Assembly: GCF_003583725.1 (NCBI RefSeq)
Contig: NZ_QXTF01000004.1
Span: forward strand, 1 to 64,000
Direction: 5' to 3'
Source: Sphingomonas edaphi
GTDB taxonomy: Bacteria > Pseudomonadota > Alphaproteobacteria > Sphingomonadales > Sphingomonadaceae
Length of the DNA stretch: 64,000 nucleotides
Part shown: piece by piece, positions 21,252-31,800 of the stretch
Layout of the letters: each line of letters starts with the position of its first letter
Position numbering within the stretch: the stretch's first letter is position 1
Program-made: the position numbers and the translations under genes
Notes under the pieces: generated by a model
What the model saw: the letters and a program-made list of their open reading frames with translations, nothing else
The model's database searches: none
What the model was told of the DNA's origin: nothing

Positions 21252-21252
21252 T

Positions 21253-24192
21253 TCACTCACGGCCATACCACTCCTCCAGCCTCATGAGCTGGTCGTAATC
21301 CTCGTACGGCGCGTAAGCGGGATGAAGCTTGGCGTGGAATGGCTCGAGGCCAAGCAGCCACTTTTGCGCAGCGACCTCGAATTGTGCGTAAGCCCGTTCG
21401 ACAAAGGCCTCCGAGCCCTCGTCCGCATCGGGCGAGCGACGATAGCCTAAGCTACCATCCTTTTTGGCAAGCGACCAATATTCGTGGACGCCTGCTTCCC
21501 CCTTAACATCGCCAAACCCGCCTTCACGAGCAATCAGCGATAAAAGGCCAAGCTGGAGCGCAAAACCTTCGGCAACGGCTTTGGGCTTCGGCGCCTGGCC
21601 GGTCTTATAATCGACGATGGCCAGCTTTCCGTCAGGCAGCTGGTCAATCCGGTCCACGACACCGTAGAGCCGCACACCCCCGATTTCCGCTTCGCCTCTT
21701 GTTTCCGCGAGAATTGGCCTCCTGCCCTTCTCCCGGTCCTCTTCCATCTCCTCTGCCACCCACTCGACGGCCTCCATGAGACGAGGTCCCCAGAGCGCTC
21801 GCAGCATCGGGTGGATAGCCGCATCTCCAAGCATCGCCTTGGCCCTGTCGGCTAGCTTTGCGGGATCGCAGCTATCCTCCTTGAACCAAAGTTCGAACAC
21901 CTTGTGGATTGCGGTCCCCTTCCAGGCCGCATGCTGCTCGGCATCTATCGGCTCGTTCTTGCGGAGCCTCAGGATCGCCTTCGCGTAGAAGGCAAACGGA
22001 TCGGCATTCAGTCGATCGAGATCGGTAACGGCGATCTGGCGAGGTCGATCGGCTACGGGCGGAACCGGCGCCGGCCTCTTGGCAGGCTCAGTCTTCTCCG
22101 ATCGATCCAATGAAAGCGCAAAACGCTCGAGCCGCTGGTCTCGTGTCATTCCGCCGGTCATTGCCTGGAGCCGAAGCCAGAGCCTCGATGCAACGGTAGG
22201 CGAGCGTCCATCTCTCCTCGCCCTGGTGAGGAGAACTTGAGGCGCTCCCAGAGCGCTCATGAAGTCGTGGGCGGAAAGGCCGGTTCGGAAATCCAGGCCG
22301 GGCAGTCCGAGCGAGCGCCGGATTTGCGGTGCAAGCCATGGATCAGGCGAAGGCAAAGCCGGCCAGACGCCCTCGTTCATCCCGCCAAGAACCATCAAGT
22401 CCGCTTGTTGAAGACGCGCTTCGAGCAAACCCCAGATGAATATCCTTGGATGTCCGCCATAGGGCCGCCGGACGGGGATGCTATCCATGAGCTTTCGAAG
22501 AAGCGGAACCGTGTCGCCCTGCTCTAGCCGCATAACTCGCCCGTCCGCGGATTCCTGGAGCGAAGCGAGAAGTTCAGCGGCCGCGCGACCGTCTGGTCCC
22601 GCCCATGCACTCGCACCACTCAGGTCCGAGACGATTCCCGCGATCTGTGCGGCATGGTCGGCCAGCGTGCTTCCAAGCGACAAATCTTGGAGTGAGGCAA
22701 TGCGTTCGCGGATCAAGGCCCAGGCTGCGCGGGCACGCAAGACATTCGCTCCGCGACGTTCATCCATCTGGGCAATATGCCGATCGATGCCGGTTATGCC
22801 CGCGCCCGGTCGAGGACCGCGCAAGGCCATGTCGAGTTGCCGAACCTGCTCGAGCCACTCTTGGCGCGCGCCGTCTTCTCCACCCACCAATGGATGCTTC
22901 AGAAGCGCAAGCAGCGGGACAGGCGCAAGGTCCTCGACGAGCGCGGCGGCAACGGCGAGAACCAGCGTTCCTGCAGGGGTTTTCGATAATGGAAGTCCGG
23001 CGCTGTCGTCGGCTTCAATGCCCCAGCGCTGCAAATGCCCGGATACTCGAGAAGCCAGATTTCTATCCGGCGTGACGAGCGCCGCCGTTCGCCCCGGCGT
23101 CTCGATTGCCTCGCGAAGCGCAATGGCAATCGCCTGCGCTTCGCTTGCCGGATCCGGCAGTTCGGCAACCCGGATTCCCGTTAAGCGGCGCTCGCGCGGC
23201 GGCAAGTCCATCCACTTGTCCGTGAAACGGGGCGAGGCCATGGCATGGATGACCGCTCGGCCACGGGCGGCCGGAGATGCGGCCCTGCCCCCTCCCCGCC
23301 AGTCTCTTACCTCGTCCCGGCCGACGCCGATCCGGTCGAGAAGCTTCTTCAGATGAAACTGCGGATGGGTTTCTTCTCCGCGTTTCTGGTCGTCAGGACC
23401 GAGCGCCGCCCATTCGTCCGGCGTCATTTCGTGTGCGGATGCCAAGGCAGGAAGAACAAGGGCACCATTGGCCATGCGCGACACCGCAGACAGCAGTACA
23501 GCAACCGCCGGCGCTGACGTGGCGATACCGGCCGCAATCGTGAAGCCTTCGGGCGGCGTCGCCGCCCATCGCTTCGCCAGCGAGTGGAGCAGCAGGCTTC
23601 TTCGCTCCGTAAGGTCGATGAACCCGCGCTCGGCAAGGATCGCAGGCCAACGATCGAGGATTGCTCGGAATCGCTCGATCGACTGCAGCCAATGCGATGC
23701 AAGATCGCCGTGCTCGGCCACCGCCCCAGCGAGCCTTTCAACCGGCACCTCCTCGACAGCGAGGGCGTCCATCGTCCGACCGAGCTCTGCGGCAAGGTTC
23801 ATCGCTTCGGCGGCGCTTTCGCCCTTCTCGCGAACGAGCCGGGCAAGCAGCAATTGGCGCGAAAGAGGATCGATCGCCGGCGGGATGGTGTTCGCAAGTT
23901 CGAGCGGGTCCAGTGCTCCACCAATACGGTCCTGGATTTCCGGATCGCCGATCGCAATCAGCCGCGGCAGAACCAGGCCCGTCCCGCTCGCGCGAACAAA
24001 TGCGTCCGTGACGGTGCGGACCGCGCGGTTGTTGGGAAGAAGGATGCGCCCCTTCGCAAGCGCCAGCGGATCTCGGCCAAATGCCGCGAGGAGGCCGGTC
24101 GCCAGCGCATCGGAAAAGCTTCTGTGAGCTGGAATCGAGTAAACGAGCGGATCGCCGGCCTGCCGGCGATCAAACAGCCCGAGATCAGGCAT
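21253..24192 (-). CDS. addB: Double-strand break repair protein AddB
   Basis: The 979-residue partner of AddA has a degenerate helicase-like N-terminus starting MPDLGLFDRRQAGDPLVYSI, a middle region with a VLGGMNEGVWP motif, and a C-terminal RecB-type nuclease with LAIVDYKTGQ and a following Gln-containing helix. I see no four-cysteine iron-sulfur cluster of the Firmicutes type around the nuclease domain. The ATG at 24192 overlaps the murU stop by 8 bases (ATGCCTGA), which fixes the start; longer versions run antisense-like sequence into murU. It is translationally coupled to the upstream operon. Confidence 0.95.
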   Translation of the reverse strand: MPDLGLFDRRQAGDPLVYSIPAHRSFSDALATGLLAAFGRDPLALAKGRILLPNNRAVRTVTDAFVRASGTGLVLPRLIAIGDPEIQDRIGGALDPLELANTIPPAIDPLSRQLLLARLVREKGESAAEAMNLAAELGRTMDALAVEEVPVERLAGAVAEHGDLASHWLQSIERFRAILDRWPAILAERGFIDLTERRSLLLHSLAKRWAATPPEGFTIAAGIATSAPAVAVLLSAVSRMANGALVLPALASAHEMTPDEWAALGPDDQKRGEETHPQFHLKKLLDRIGVGRDEVRDWRGGGRAASPAARGRAVIHAMASPRFTDKWMDLPPRERRLTGIRVAELPDPASEAQAIAIALREAIETPGRTAALVTPDRNLASRVSGHLQRWGIEADDSAGLPLSKTPAGTLVLAVAAALVEDLAPVPLLALLKHPLVGGEDGARQEWLEQVRQLDMALRGPRPGAGITGIDRHIAQMDERRGANVLRARAAWALIRERIASLQDLSLGSTLADHAAQIAGIVSDLSGASAWAGPDGRAAAELLASLQESADGRVMRLEQGDTVPLLRKLMDSIPVRRPYGGHPRIFIWGLLEARLQQADLMVLGGMNEGVWPALPSPDPWLAPQIRRSLGLPGLDFRTGLSAHDFMSALGAPQVLLTRARRDGRSPTVASRLWLRLQAMTGGMTRDQRLERFALSLDRSEKTEPAKRPAPVPPVADRPRQIAVTDLDRLNADPFAFYAKAILRLRKNEPIDAEQHAAWKGTAIHKVFELWFKEDSCDPAKLADRAKAMLGDAAIHPMLRALWGPRLMEAVEWVAEEMEEDREKGRRPILAETRGEAEIGGVRLYGVVDRIDQLPDGKLAIVDYKTGQAPKPKAVAEGFALQLGLLSLIAREGGFGDVKGEAGVHEYWSLAKKDGSLGYRRSPDADEGSEAFVERAYAQFEVAAQKWLLGLEPFHAKLHPAYAPYEDYDQLMRLEEWYGRE

Positions 24193-24946
24193 TCTGGAGA
24201 GCGAGCTCGGTCGCAGGAATGGCAGCGGGAGAGCCGACGTCGAACCACAATCCCTGGTGCACGGCGCCGTAGCAACGGCCCTCCTCGATCGCCCGGTCCC
24301 AGAAGATGTTGGTTGAGAAGGCACCTTCCGGAGCGTCTCTTAGCAGCCGCTTCGACACCATCTGGATGCCCGTAAAGACATAGGGCGCAACGCACCCTTT
24401 CTTGCGCCTTGAAAGCTTACCGCCCGGCGACATGTGGAAATCGCCCTGACCGCCGTGGTTACCTGCTCGCGCATGGGGAACGAGGAGAAGGAGTGCATCC
24501 ATCTCCCCCTCTCTCCAATGCGACGCGAGTAGCTTGAGCGTATCGGCCGGGCCATCCACCCAGTAATTGTCGCTGTTGACCACGAGAAATGGGTCGGACT
24601 GGATCAGCGGCTCAGCGCGCACCATGCCGCCGCCCGTTTCCAAAAGCAGGTCCCGCTCGTCGCTGATCTTGACGTCGAAGTCGCTGGCCCGGGATTTCAG
24701 ATGCGCCTCGATGGAGTCCGCGAGATAATGAACGTTGACGACGAGCTTGCTGACGCCTGCAGCCCGCAGGCGATCGAGCACATGATCGAGAAGCGCTTTG
24801 CCTGCGACCTCCACCAATGGCTTGGGCCGGGTCGCCGTCAGCGGGCGCATCCGCTTTCCAAGCCCTGCCGCCATGACCATCGCCGTTTCCGGCACCTTGG
24901 CTGGAATTTCAGGTCGCAGCGACAAGGCACGGGCTTTGCGGGTCAT
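24185..24946 (-). CDS. murU: N-acetylmuramate alpha-1-phosphate uridylyltransferase (MurU-like)
   Basis: The ~253-residue nucleotidyltransferase has the sugar-nucleotidyl signature AMVMAAGLGKRMRPLT followed by RPKPLVEVAGK, and the metal-binding VVNSDNYW. It lies directly after the AmgK-like kinase gene. In Pseudomonas and Caulobacter relatives this pair recycles peptidoglycan: AmgK makes MurNAc-1-phosphate and MurU converts it to UDP-MurNAc, bypassing de novo synthesis and its fosfomycin target. The start at 24946 overlaps the amgK stop as ATGA. A generic mannose- or glucose-1-phosphate nucleotidyltransferase is the alternative, but the context favours MurU. Confidence 0.88.
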   Translation of the reverse strand: MTRKARALSLRPEIPAKVPETAMVMAAGLGKRMRPLTATRPKPLVEVAGKALLDHVLDRLRAAGVSKLVVNVHYLADSIEAHLKSRASDFDVKISDERDLLLETGGGMVRAEPLIQSDPFLVVNSDNYWVDGPADTLKLLASHWREGEMDALLLLVPHARAGNHGGQGDFHMSPGGKLSRRKKGCVAPYVFTGIQMVSKRLLRDAPEGAFSTNIFWDRAIEEGRCYGAVHQGLWFDVGSPAAIPATELALQNA

Positions 24947-25947
24947 GCCGGTTCGACCTGCCAAGCCGCTGTTCGTGCGGAAACCGGAATGTTCTCGTCG
25001 AACCAGGCGCGAACGGGTCCAAGCGACGGATGCTCAAGGTCTCGCTCAAGCAAACCCCACATCCTGGGCTGGAAGGCCTTGTAGCGGTCTTTACCGTCGC
25101 GTTTCCACAAGCGGCAGAACACCCCGAGAATGCGCGTGTTGCGCTGGGCTGCGAGCGCCCAATAAGCCTGCTCGAACCTGTCGTCCGCCCCGGTCTTCTT
25201 GACGTAGCGATCGATCATGTTCCGTTCGATCGCTGGAGAAACGTCGCGCCGGGCGTCCTCCAGAACCGACACCACGTCGTAGGCGGGATGCCCTGCCAAC
25301 GCGTCCTGGAAATCGAGCAAGCCGAACCGGCGGACTCCGCCCTCGCCATCCAGCAGCATCACGTTTTCGGCGTGATAGTCGCGCAGCACCGTCACAGGGC
25401 CGAGACCATCGTTGGCCACAGGCTCAAGAACCTTGCGCCATGCGGCCTGCCAACCCGCCCGATCAACCGTTCCATGCTCAACTGCCGGCACATACCAGTC
25501 GAGGAACAATTCCAGCTCGGTCATCCACTCTTCAAGACCGTGCGGCGGAAGACCGACCATCGGCCGATGCTGGTGAAGGTGAACCAGGACATCGATCGCG
25601 GTTTCATAAAGATCTGCTTCAGCGTCCGGCGCAGCATCGAGGGCCTCACGCATGCGCTCATCGCCGAAGTCGTCGAGCAGCAGCAGGCCCCGGTCCATAT
25701 CGCGTGCGAGGATCCGCGGAGCGACCAGGCCAATGCTTGTGATCCACTCAGCGATGGCGACGAAGGGTCGTGGGTCTTCATGTGGTGGCGGCGCGTCCAT
25801 GAGCACTGCCCGGCGATTTTCTGCGACCACCCTGAAGTAGCGACGGAAGCTTGCGTCCCCAGCGAGCGGTTGAATTTCGGCGTCGCCCCACCCTGCCTGT
25901 GCCAGGAATTGAGACGCGTGTTCGGGCGGAATCATGTTGGCGGCCAT
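24943..25947 (-). CDS. amgK: Anomeric MurNAc/GlcNAc kinase (AmgK-like)
   Basis: This ~334-residue aminoglycoside-phosphotransferase-fold kinase carries the catalytic loop VLRDYHAENVMLL and the metal-binding LLDFQDALAGHPAYDVVS. It should phosphorylate MurNAc or GlcNAc at the anomeric carbon for cell-wall recycling, feeding MurU encoded next. Three starts are possible: 25959, 25947 and 25935. I choose 25947 because GGAAGG lies 4 bases before it; 25935 would give an ATGA overlap with the tsaE stop. The gene belongs to a divL-tsaE-amgK-murU-addB chain with overlapping ends. Confidence 0.88.
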   Translation of the reverse strand: MAANMIPPEHASQFLAQAGWGDAEIQPLAGDASFRRYFRVVAENRRAVLMDAPPPHEDPRPFVAIAEWITSIGLVAPRILARDMDRGLLLLDDFGDERMREALDAAPDAEADLYETAIDVLVHLHQHRPMVGLPPHGLEEWMTELELFLDWYVPAVEHGTVDRAGWQAAWRKVLEPVANDGLGPVTVLRDYHAENVMLLDGEGGVRRFGLLDFQDALAGHPAYDVVSVLEDARRDVSPAIERNMIDRYVKKTGADDRFEQAYWALAAQRNTRILGVFCRLWKRDGKDRYKAFQPRMWGLLERDLEHPSLGPVRAWFDENIPVSARTAAWQVEPA

Positions 25948-26369
25948 CGCCCTTCCCATGCCGTGGGTACGACCGCTGTCAAGGCGCGACTGCCGTCTTC
26001 TCGGGGCTCCAGCGACAGGGCGAGTGCATCAGGCCACGCACCGTTTCCGCCGTGCTCGGGCCATTCGACGATCAGGACGCCATCGGACCGAATTTCGTCG
26101 AGGCCCAGTTCCTCAAGTTCGGATGGGCCTTCGATCCGATAGAGATCGACATGCCAGACCGGTACCCTGAGGTCTTCGTAAGGCTGGACGATCGCAAAGC
26201 TCGGACTCGGAACCTCGCCATGGTGACCAAGAGCCTCGAGGACACCCCTCGCCAGCGTGGTTTTTCCCGCAGATAATGGACCCGACAGTGTGACCACGTC
26301 GCCCGCGCGAAGCAGGGCAGCGATCTTGCCCCCGAACGCCGCCGTGGCTGCTTGATCGTCGAGGATCAC
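25932..26369 (-). CDS. tsaE: tRNA t6A modification ATPase TsaE
   Basis: This 145-residue P-loop ATPase has the Walker A GPLSAGKTT, the PSPSFAIVQPYE segment and the VWHVDLYRIE motif typical of TsaE (YjeE). With TsaB, TsaC and TsaD it makes the essential N6-threonylcarbamoyl-adenosine at position 37 of ANN-decoding tRNAs. It starts with GTG that overlaps the divL stop (GTGA at 26366-26369), so translation is coupled to divL. It overlaps the start region of amgK as well. Confidence 0.95.
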   Translation of the reverse strand: MILDDQAATAAFGGKIAALLRAGDVVTLSGPLSAGKTTLARGVLEALGHHGEVPSPSFAIVQPYEDLRVPVWHVDLYRIEGPSELEELGLDEIRSDGVLIVEWPEHGGNGAWPDALALSLEPREDGSRALTAVVPTAWEGRWPPT

Positions 26370-28717
26370 TTCGGCGCTCTCGGCAAGGTGAGGATTACGC
26401 TTGTGCCTTTACCTAGCTGCGACTTCAGCTCGATCGTACCCCCGTGCGCTTCGACGAATTGCCGTGTCAGCGGAAGGCCGAGCCCAAGCGCCGCCTCGCC
26501 GCGCACCGTCGACTGGGTTCGGTGGAACCGGGCGAAGACCTTCTCCTGGTCTTCTGCCGCAATGCCCCTTCCATTGTCGGTGATCATGATCCGGGCGATG
26601 TGCTCATCACCATCGGCCGTCAGCGAGATGGCCCCGCCTTCATCCGTAAAGGTCACTGCATTTCTCAAGATATGCTCGACGGCTTCCCGCAGCCGGCGCG
26701 CATCGCCAATGACGCTGCCTGCAGAAGGCTCCAGCTTCAGCGCTAGCTTCTGGTCCTTCTCGGTGGCCCTGCCTTTGATATCGTCCGCAACGGACCGGCA
26801 CATACCGGCGATGTCGACGCGCTCCCGCTCAAGATCGACGCCCTTGGTATCGCCCTGCGTCAAATCGAGGACATCATTGATGAGGCGTGACAGACGCTCT
26901 GCAGATTCGAGAATGGCGGCAACATAGTCCGCGGCCGCTGGCGGCAGCTTACCGGCGTAACCGGCGGCCAGCATCTCGGCGAACCCGCCGATGGAGGTCA
27001 GAGGCGTCCGGAGCTCATAGCTCATGTTGGCAACGAAGTCGGTTTTGACCCGGTCGGCCTCTTCCAACGCCGCCGCACGCTCGCGAAGGGCCGCTTCAAT
27101 GCGGCTGGAGTCGGTGACGTCGATCATCGTGAAGAGCGCATTGCCGTCGGGCAATGGCACGGCCGCGAAGTCGAAATGTCGACCATCGGTCAGCGAGACG
27201 CGGCCGGTACCCAACTGGCGGCCGCTGGTGGTCGAGCGCACCATTTCACGGACCTGGGCTGCGGCTGTCGGATTGACCAGGCGCTTGGCCATCGCCGGAA
27301 CGAGTTCGTCAACCCGGGGGTGCTCTGCAAGCCAGCTTTCGTCGAGATCCCATACCTCGCTGAAGCGCCGGTTCCAGAGGTAGAGCCGGCCATCGGAGGC
27401 AAACACGCTGATGACCTCGAAGAGGTTGTCGAACGTTGCGGTCCGGACGCGAAGAAGCGTGTCACGGGCCGACGCGAGCCGGACCTGCTCGGTCCGATCT
27501 TCGAAGATTAGTCGTAAGCCCCCGTCCGGAAGCGGCTGCGCCAGGACGCGAAGATGGTCGCCGTTGGCGAGGATCCAGTCTTCCTCGATCGTTTCTTCAG
27601 GCGAGATGAACCAGCCCCGCCGCTCGGCCTTCCAGGCGGGGAAATCCCGGACTTCTGGTATCCGGCCGCTCTCGCGCATCTTCTCGAGGACCCGCTCGAA
27701 TGCCGGCTGCTCGGACAACCATTCGGGATCGATGCGCGCCATGATCGCAAACGGCTGGTTGAAGAAGGCCAGGTTTCGATCGCCGTCGAACTGGACTGCA
27801 CCTGCCGTCATCCGGTCGGCGAGTTCGCGCTGAGATTCCTGGTTGCGCGCAAGATCGATCCTTGCATCTTCCAGGTCCTGGATATCGATGGCAAAGCCGG
27901 CAACCGCGCCCGTGGGCAGCGGAACATCGACCAGCTTCAGCATGCGACGCTCCTGGCCGATCGTCGCCGGCTGGGTGCGCGAATAGGGCCGGCCGCTATC
28001 AAGCGCGATCTGGGCACCCGACTTCGCGCTCTCGGTCCCCACTGCGTCAATCAACTCGGTGCCGCGCTCGATCACATCGGCCGCGTCACTGCCTTCGACA
28101 GCCGCGACGAAGGCGGAATTGACGAGACCGAGGCTGAGATCTGGCCCCCGGTACCACATCGGAAAGGGCGCGCTTTCGATGAGCTGCGTTAATGCATCGA
28201 GCGCAGCATCGGTCTGCTGAAGCCGACGGGTCAGCTTGGATCGGTCGGCATCGGCATCGCTGATGTCGAACAGCCACGCCAGCACTGTCCCAGGTTTGGC
28301 TGGGGCCGGCGCAAGCGACGCACGCACCTCAATGACACGGTCGCTATCGGCGAGCTTAATTTGGCGCCTGATATGTTCCCCGCCCAACCGGACATTCACA
28401 AAATCGGCGGAAAGGGCCTCTAACCCCTCGCGGTCAAATCCCTTCCCATCGCGCGTAAGGTCACCGAGGACCTTCGGCGGGACCGAGAAACCTAGATCTC
28501 GCAGCAGGTGATTATCGACGTCGATCTTGCCGTCTGGCTCGATCATGATGGCCCGAGCCGGCGCCACATCCAGAAGCGCCTTCATGGATTGGGCAGCACC
28601 GAGAACCGACTGGGCTCTCTTGAGGCGCCGGGCCGCGAGGATAGCCAGCGCCGAGGCCAGCGCGACCCACAAGGCGGCGATCACGATGATGGCTGCAGCC
28701 GCGTCCGCGCCTACCAT
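26366..28717 (-). CDS. divL: DivL-like PAS sensor pseudokinase with Tyr in place of the phosphoacceptor His
   Basis: The 783-residue protein has one N-terminal membrane helix (residues ~7-30), several PAS-like domains to ~550, a dimerisation helix pair and a kinase ATPase domain. The H-box reads FVANMSYELRTPLTSI: residue 567 is Tyr (codon at 27017-27019) where histidine kinases have His. The ATP-binding boxes remain: LRNAVTF (N), ITDNGRGI (G1) and GLGLPL (G2). Caulobacter DivL has the same His-to-Tyr change and acts as a regulator of the CckA-CtrA cell-cycle pathway, so this is very probably its orthologue. It is the first gene of the tsaE-amgK-murU-addB chain. Direct kinase activity is unlikely. 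Confidence 0.9.
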   Translation of the reverse strand: MVGADAAAAIIVIAALWVALASALAILAARRLKRAQSVLGAAQSMKALLDVAPARAIMIEPDGKIDVDNHLLRDLGFSVPPKVLGDLTRDGKGFDREGLEALSADFVNVRLGGEHIRRQIKLADSDRVIEVRASLAPAPAKPGTVLAWLFDISDADADRSKLTRRLQQTDAALDALTQLIESAPFPMWYRGPDLSLGLVNSAFVAAVEGSDAADVIERGTELIDAVGTESAKSGAQIALDSGRPYSRTQPATIGQERRMLKLVDVPLPTGAVAGFAIDIQDLEDARIDLARNQESQRELADRMTAGAVQFDGDRNLAFFNQPFAIMARIDPEWLSEQPAFERVLEKMRESGRIPEVRDFPAWKAERRGWFISPEETIEEDWILANGDHLRVLAQPLPDGGLRLIFEDRTEQVRLASARDTLLRVRTATFDNLFEVISVFASDGRLYLWNRRFSEVWDLDESWLAEHPRVDELVPAMAKRLVNPTAAAQVREMVRSTTSGRQLGTGRVSLTDGRHFDFAAVPLPDGNALFTMIDVTDSSRIEAALRERAAALEEADRVKTDFVANMSYELRTPLTSIGGFAEMLAAGYAGKLPPAAADYVAAILESAERLSRLINDVLDLTQGDTKGVDLERERVDIAGMCRSVADDIKGRATEKDQKLALKLEPSAGSVIGDARRLREAVEHILRNAVTFTDEGGAISLTADGDEHIARIMITDNGRGIAAEDQEKVFARFHRTQSTVRGEAALGLGLPLTRQFVEAHGGTIELKSQLGKGTSVILTLPRAPK

Positions 28718-28770
28718 CTGACCCTACTACCCCCGCCTAGCATCTGTCCGTCATAGGACGCGCCTGAACA

Positions 28771-28807
28771 AAGAAAAAGGGGCGGGATACCGATGGTACC
28801 CCGCCCC
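28771..28807 (-). terminator. Rho-independent terminator of the TonB receptor gene
   Basis: On the minus strand an 8-bp stem GGGGCGGG with CCCGCCCC, extended by an inner GGTA/TACC pairing around a 3-base loop, is followed by five T residues. It lies 23 bases after the receptor stop. It is the strongest terminator in the window. Confidence 0.9.
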
Positions 28808-28829
28808 AGAAGTTTAGTTTTTTATGTGC

Positions 28830-31800
28830 TTAGAACTTCGCCTGTGCGCTCACGAAGAAGCGACGGCCGAAGTAGTCATAGTAGCTGCCGAGCAGCGGAA
28901 CCTGACCGAAGCCGCTGATCGGCGTACCGACCGTCGACACCCGCGGCGGCTTCTTGTCGAAGATGTTCGACACGCCGAGCAGGAAGTTGAAGTTCTTGTT
29001 CACTTCCAGTTCCGCCGACAGGCTGTGGTAGGCAACGCGCGGCAGCTTGTAGACCGGGCAGTAAGGTCCGCCACGCAGAGCGTAGGCTGCGGCCGTCGCC
29101 AGGCAGTTGTCGGCGTTGAGGTTGGCACCGCCAACATCTTCCAGATCTTCGAAGTCGTTGGTCTTCGAAATGATCTGAAGGCCATAAGTCACCGTGAACG
29201 GAGCCTTGCGCCACGTCAGGTTCATGTCGCCGACCCACTTCGGATCGCCCACTTCACCGTTGAAGCTGTCGGACACGCCCTGGAACAGGGTGTACTTGTC
29301 CTTCAGCTGATAGGTCATCTGAGCGAGCAGCGAGAGCGAGCCCAGCGAACCCAGGTCCTGACGGAAGCGGGTCGTGAAATCGAGGCTCTTGTTCCGCTGC
29401 TGATCGATGTTCAGGTACGGATCGGTGACCGTTACGATGTTGTACTGGTTCGGCGCATCGGGCTTACGAACGATGAGGTCGCAAAGCGGCTCATTTTCGA
29501 AATTATCCGACGTATAGCAGCCTGCCAGGATGCTTCCGGCACCGAGCTGGGTAACCTGATCCTTCACGTTGATGTCAATGTAGTCGACCGTGAAGCTGAA
29601 CTGGCCGCCATCCCAGAACCACGACTGCGGCGTGAAGATCGCGCTCAGCGTGAATGCCTTGGACGTTTCAGGATCGAGCAGGCCAACGCCGCCTTCCGAG
29701 AAGGTCTCGAACGAGCTGCCGGCACCGGCATAATTGTCCGGAATGCCGAGCGAAGCGCAGTTCGCCGCCAGCGTCGCGTTGTCCTTCAGGCCGTAGTTGA
29801 TGCAGGGATCGAGACCCTGACCAAGGAAGCCGGATTCGCTGGCGAGGAACTGTTCGAACAGCGCCGGCGAGCGGAACGAGGTGCCGTAGGTTGCGCGGAA
29901 ACGCAGCCAATCGGTGACCTGCCAGTTGCCGGCGAGCTTGTACGTCCAGTTTCCGTTATCCGAGTCTTCCTGGCCGTCGAACGCACGCTTGGCATTCGTG
30001 TTGGTGACACGAGCAGCGCCGCTGAAGGTCAGCGACCGTGCGATCGGAGCATTCTCGAGGATCGGGATTTCGATTTCGCCGAATGCTTCCTTAGTGATCT
30101 GACGACCAGCGGTGACGCCCGAAGTCGTGCTGCCCCAAACGTTGTCGCTGAGCGTGACTTCACCCGGCGTGTCATTGATCGAGTCACGACGGAAGTGCAG
30201 GCCGAGCGCCGCCTTCACCGGACCAGCAGGCAGTTCGAAGAGATCGCCGCCGGCGGTCACTTCAGCGCTGGTCTGCTTGTAGAGCGTGTTGCCCTTGTCC
30301 CAACCGAACAGGAAGGCGCGCTCTTCCGGCGTGAAGTTGCCGGCGAGAACACGCGGATCCGTGTAGTTGATATCGATGCAGGGGACGCCGCGGATCGCGG
30401 TTACCGTGCCTTCGCACAGGTCCGTGCGGAACTCGGCAACGCCGAATTCGATCGCATCCCGGAAGATGACCTGACGAGCATAGTCGCCGTCCGAGCGGCT
30501 GTGCTGAACGTGGAAATCAACGAAGCCGTTGGAAAGGACATTGTCGAGGTCCGCGCGCAGACCAGCAACGCCGCGATAGTATTTGACGTCCGTGCTGGAG
30601 TTGAACGGTGCATAGATGACTGGCTGCAGCAGGTTCGCACCGCCAAAGCCCGCATTCAGCGGATCGCCAACCGCGTTCGGATCGCAGGTCGTGCCGTCGC
30701 AGAAGAAGTACGGCAGATAGTACGCACCAAAGGCCTCGGAATAGACCGTGTCGCCAGAACCCGGGAACTGGTAGAAGAACAGCTGCCGCGAGGCGTCAGT
30801 CTTCGTCTTACGACGATTGTAGAGCCCTTCGAAGTAGAGCTCGACGCGATCGCTGAGCTCATAGCCAGCTTCAGCAAAGACAGTGAAACGCTTGGTGTCC
30901 GGAATAACCGAGTCACCAAGGGCGCGACTATCGAAGTTGTTGGCAAGTGCGAGGCCGTCTGCCGTGAACGAACCTACCGGGAAGAACCCGGTCGGCGCCG
31001 TAAACTGCGTATCGTTGGTCGGATTAAAGAAGGATCCGACTTGACCCGGCGTGCTCAGATACTGGTCCAGGTTCTGGCCCGGACGGTTGTACTGAATGGC
31101 GCCGATCGCACGGCGGGTAAAGTTAGCCGGGCAAATTCCGGCAGCTGGCGTACCCGGGATAGCGGGGACGCAAGGACCGCGCAGGTTGTTACCGCTCATC
31201 AGGCCGACGTTGGCGATAAAGATCTGGTCGGTCGGGAAGGCCCCGCAATAGGGATCGCCCGTACGCGGGTCGACCGGATCAACGCGATCGCCATCGGCGT
31301 TGGTGACGTATTCTTCCTCACAGCCGAGGAAGTCGCGATCGCCACGCTCCAGCTCGCGCTGGCGATGGAAGTTGAGGCCGATCATCGCGTGTCCGCGATC
31401 ACCAAGCTTGGTCCCGTAGGTTCCCGAGATGCTGTACTGCTCGCCGCCCGAATTTTCCGGAACCGAAGAGAAGCCACGAAGCTGGAAGCCTTCAAGGTCC
31501 TTCTTCGTGATCAGGTTGACGACGCCGGCAACGGCGTCCGAACCGTAGATCGACGACGCACCCGTCTTAAGGATGTCAACCGACTGGATGGCATCGACCG
31601 GAATAACGTTAAGGTCGAACGCCGAAACGCCGCCGCGGACGCCGGCCGGACCGGCACGACGGCCGTTCAGCAGCACGAGCGTGCGATTGGCGCCAAGTCC
31701 ACGCAGCGAAATCGTCTGGACGCCTTCACCACCGTTAACGACGAAGTTGGACGAAATGGCCGAGGTGATCTGGGTCGAACCCGCCGCAACCGGCGAGGAC

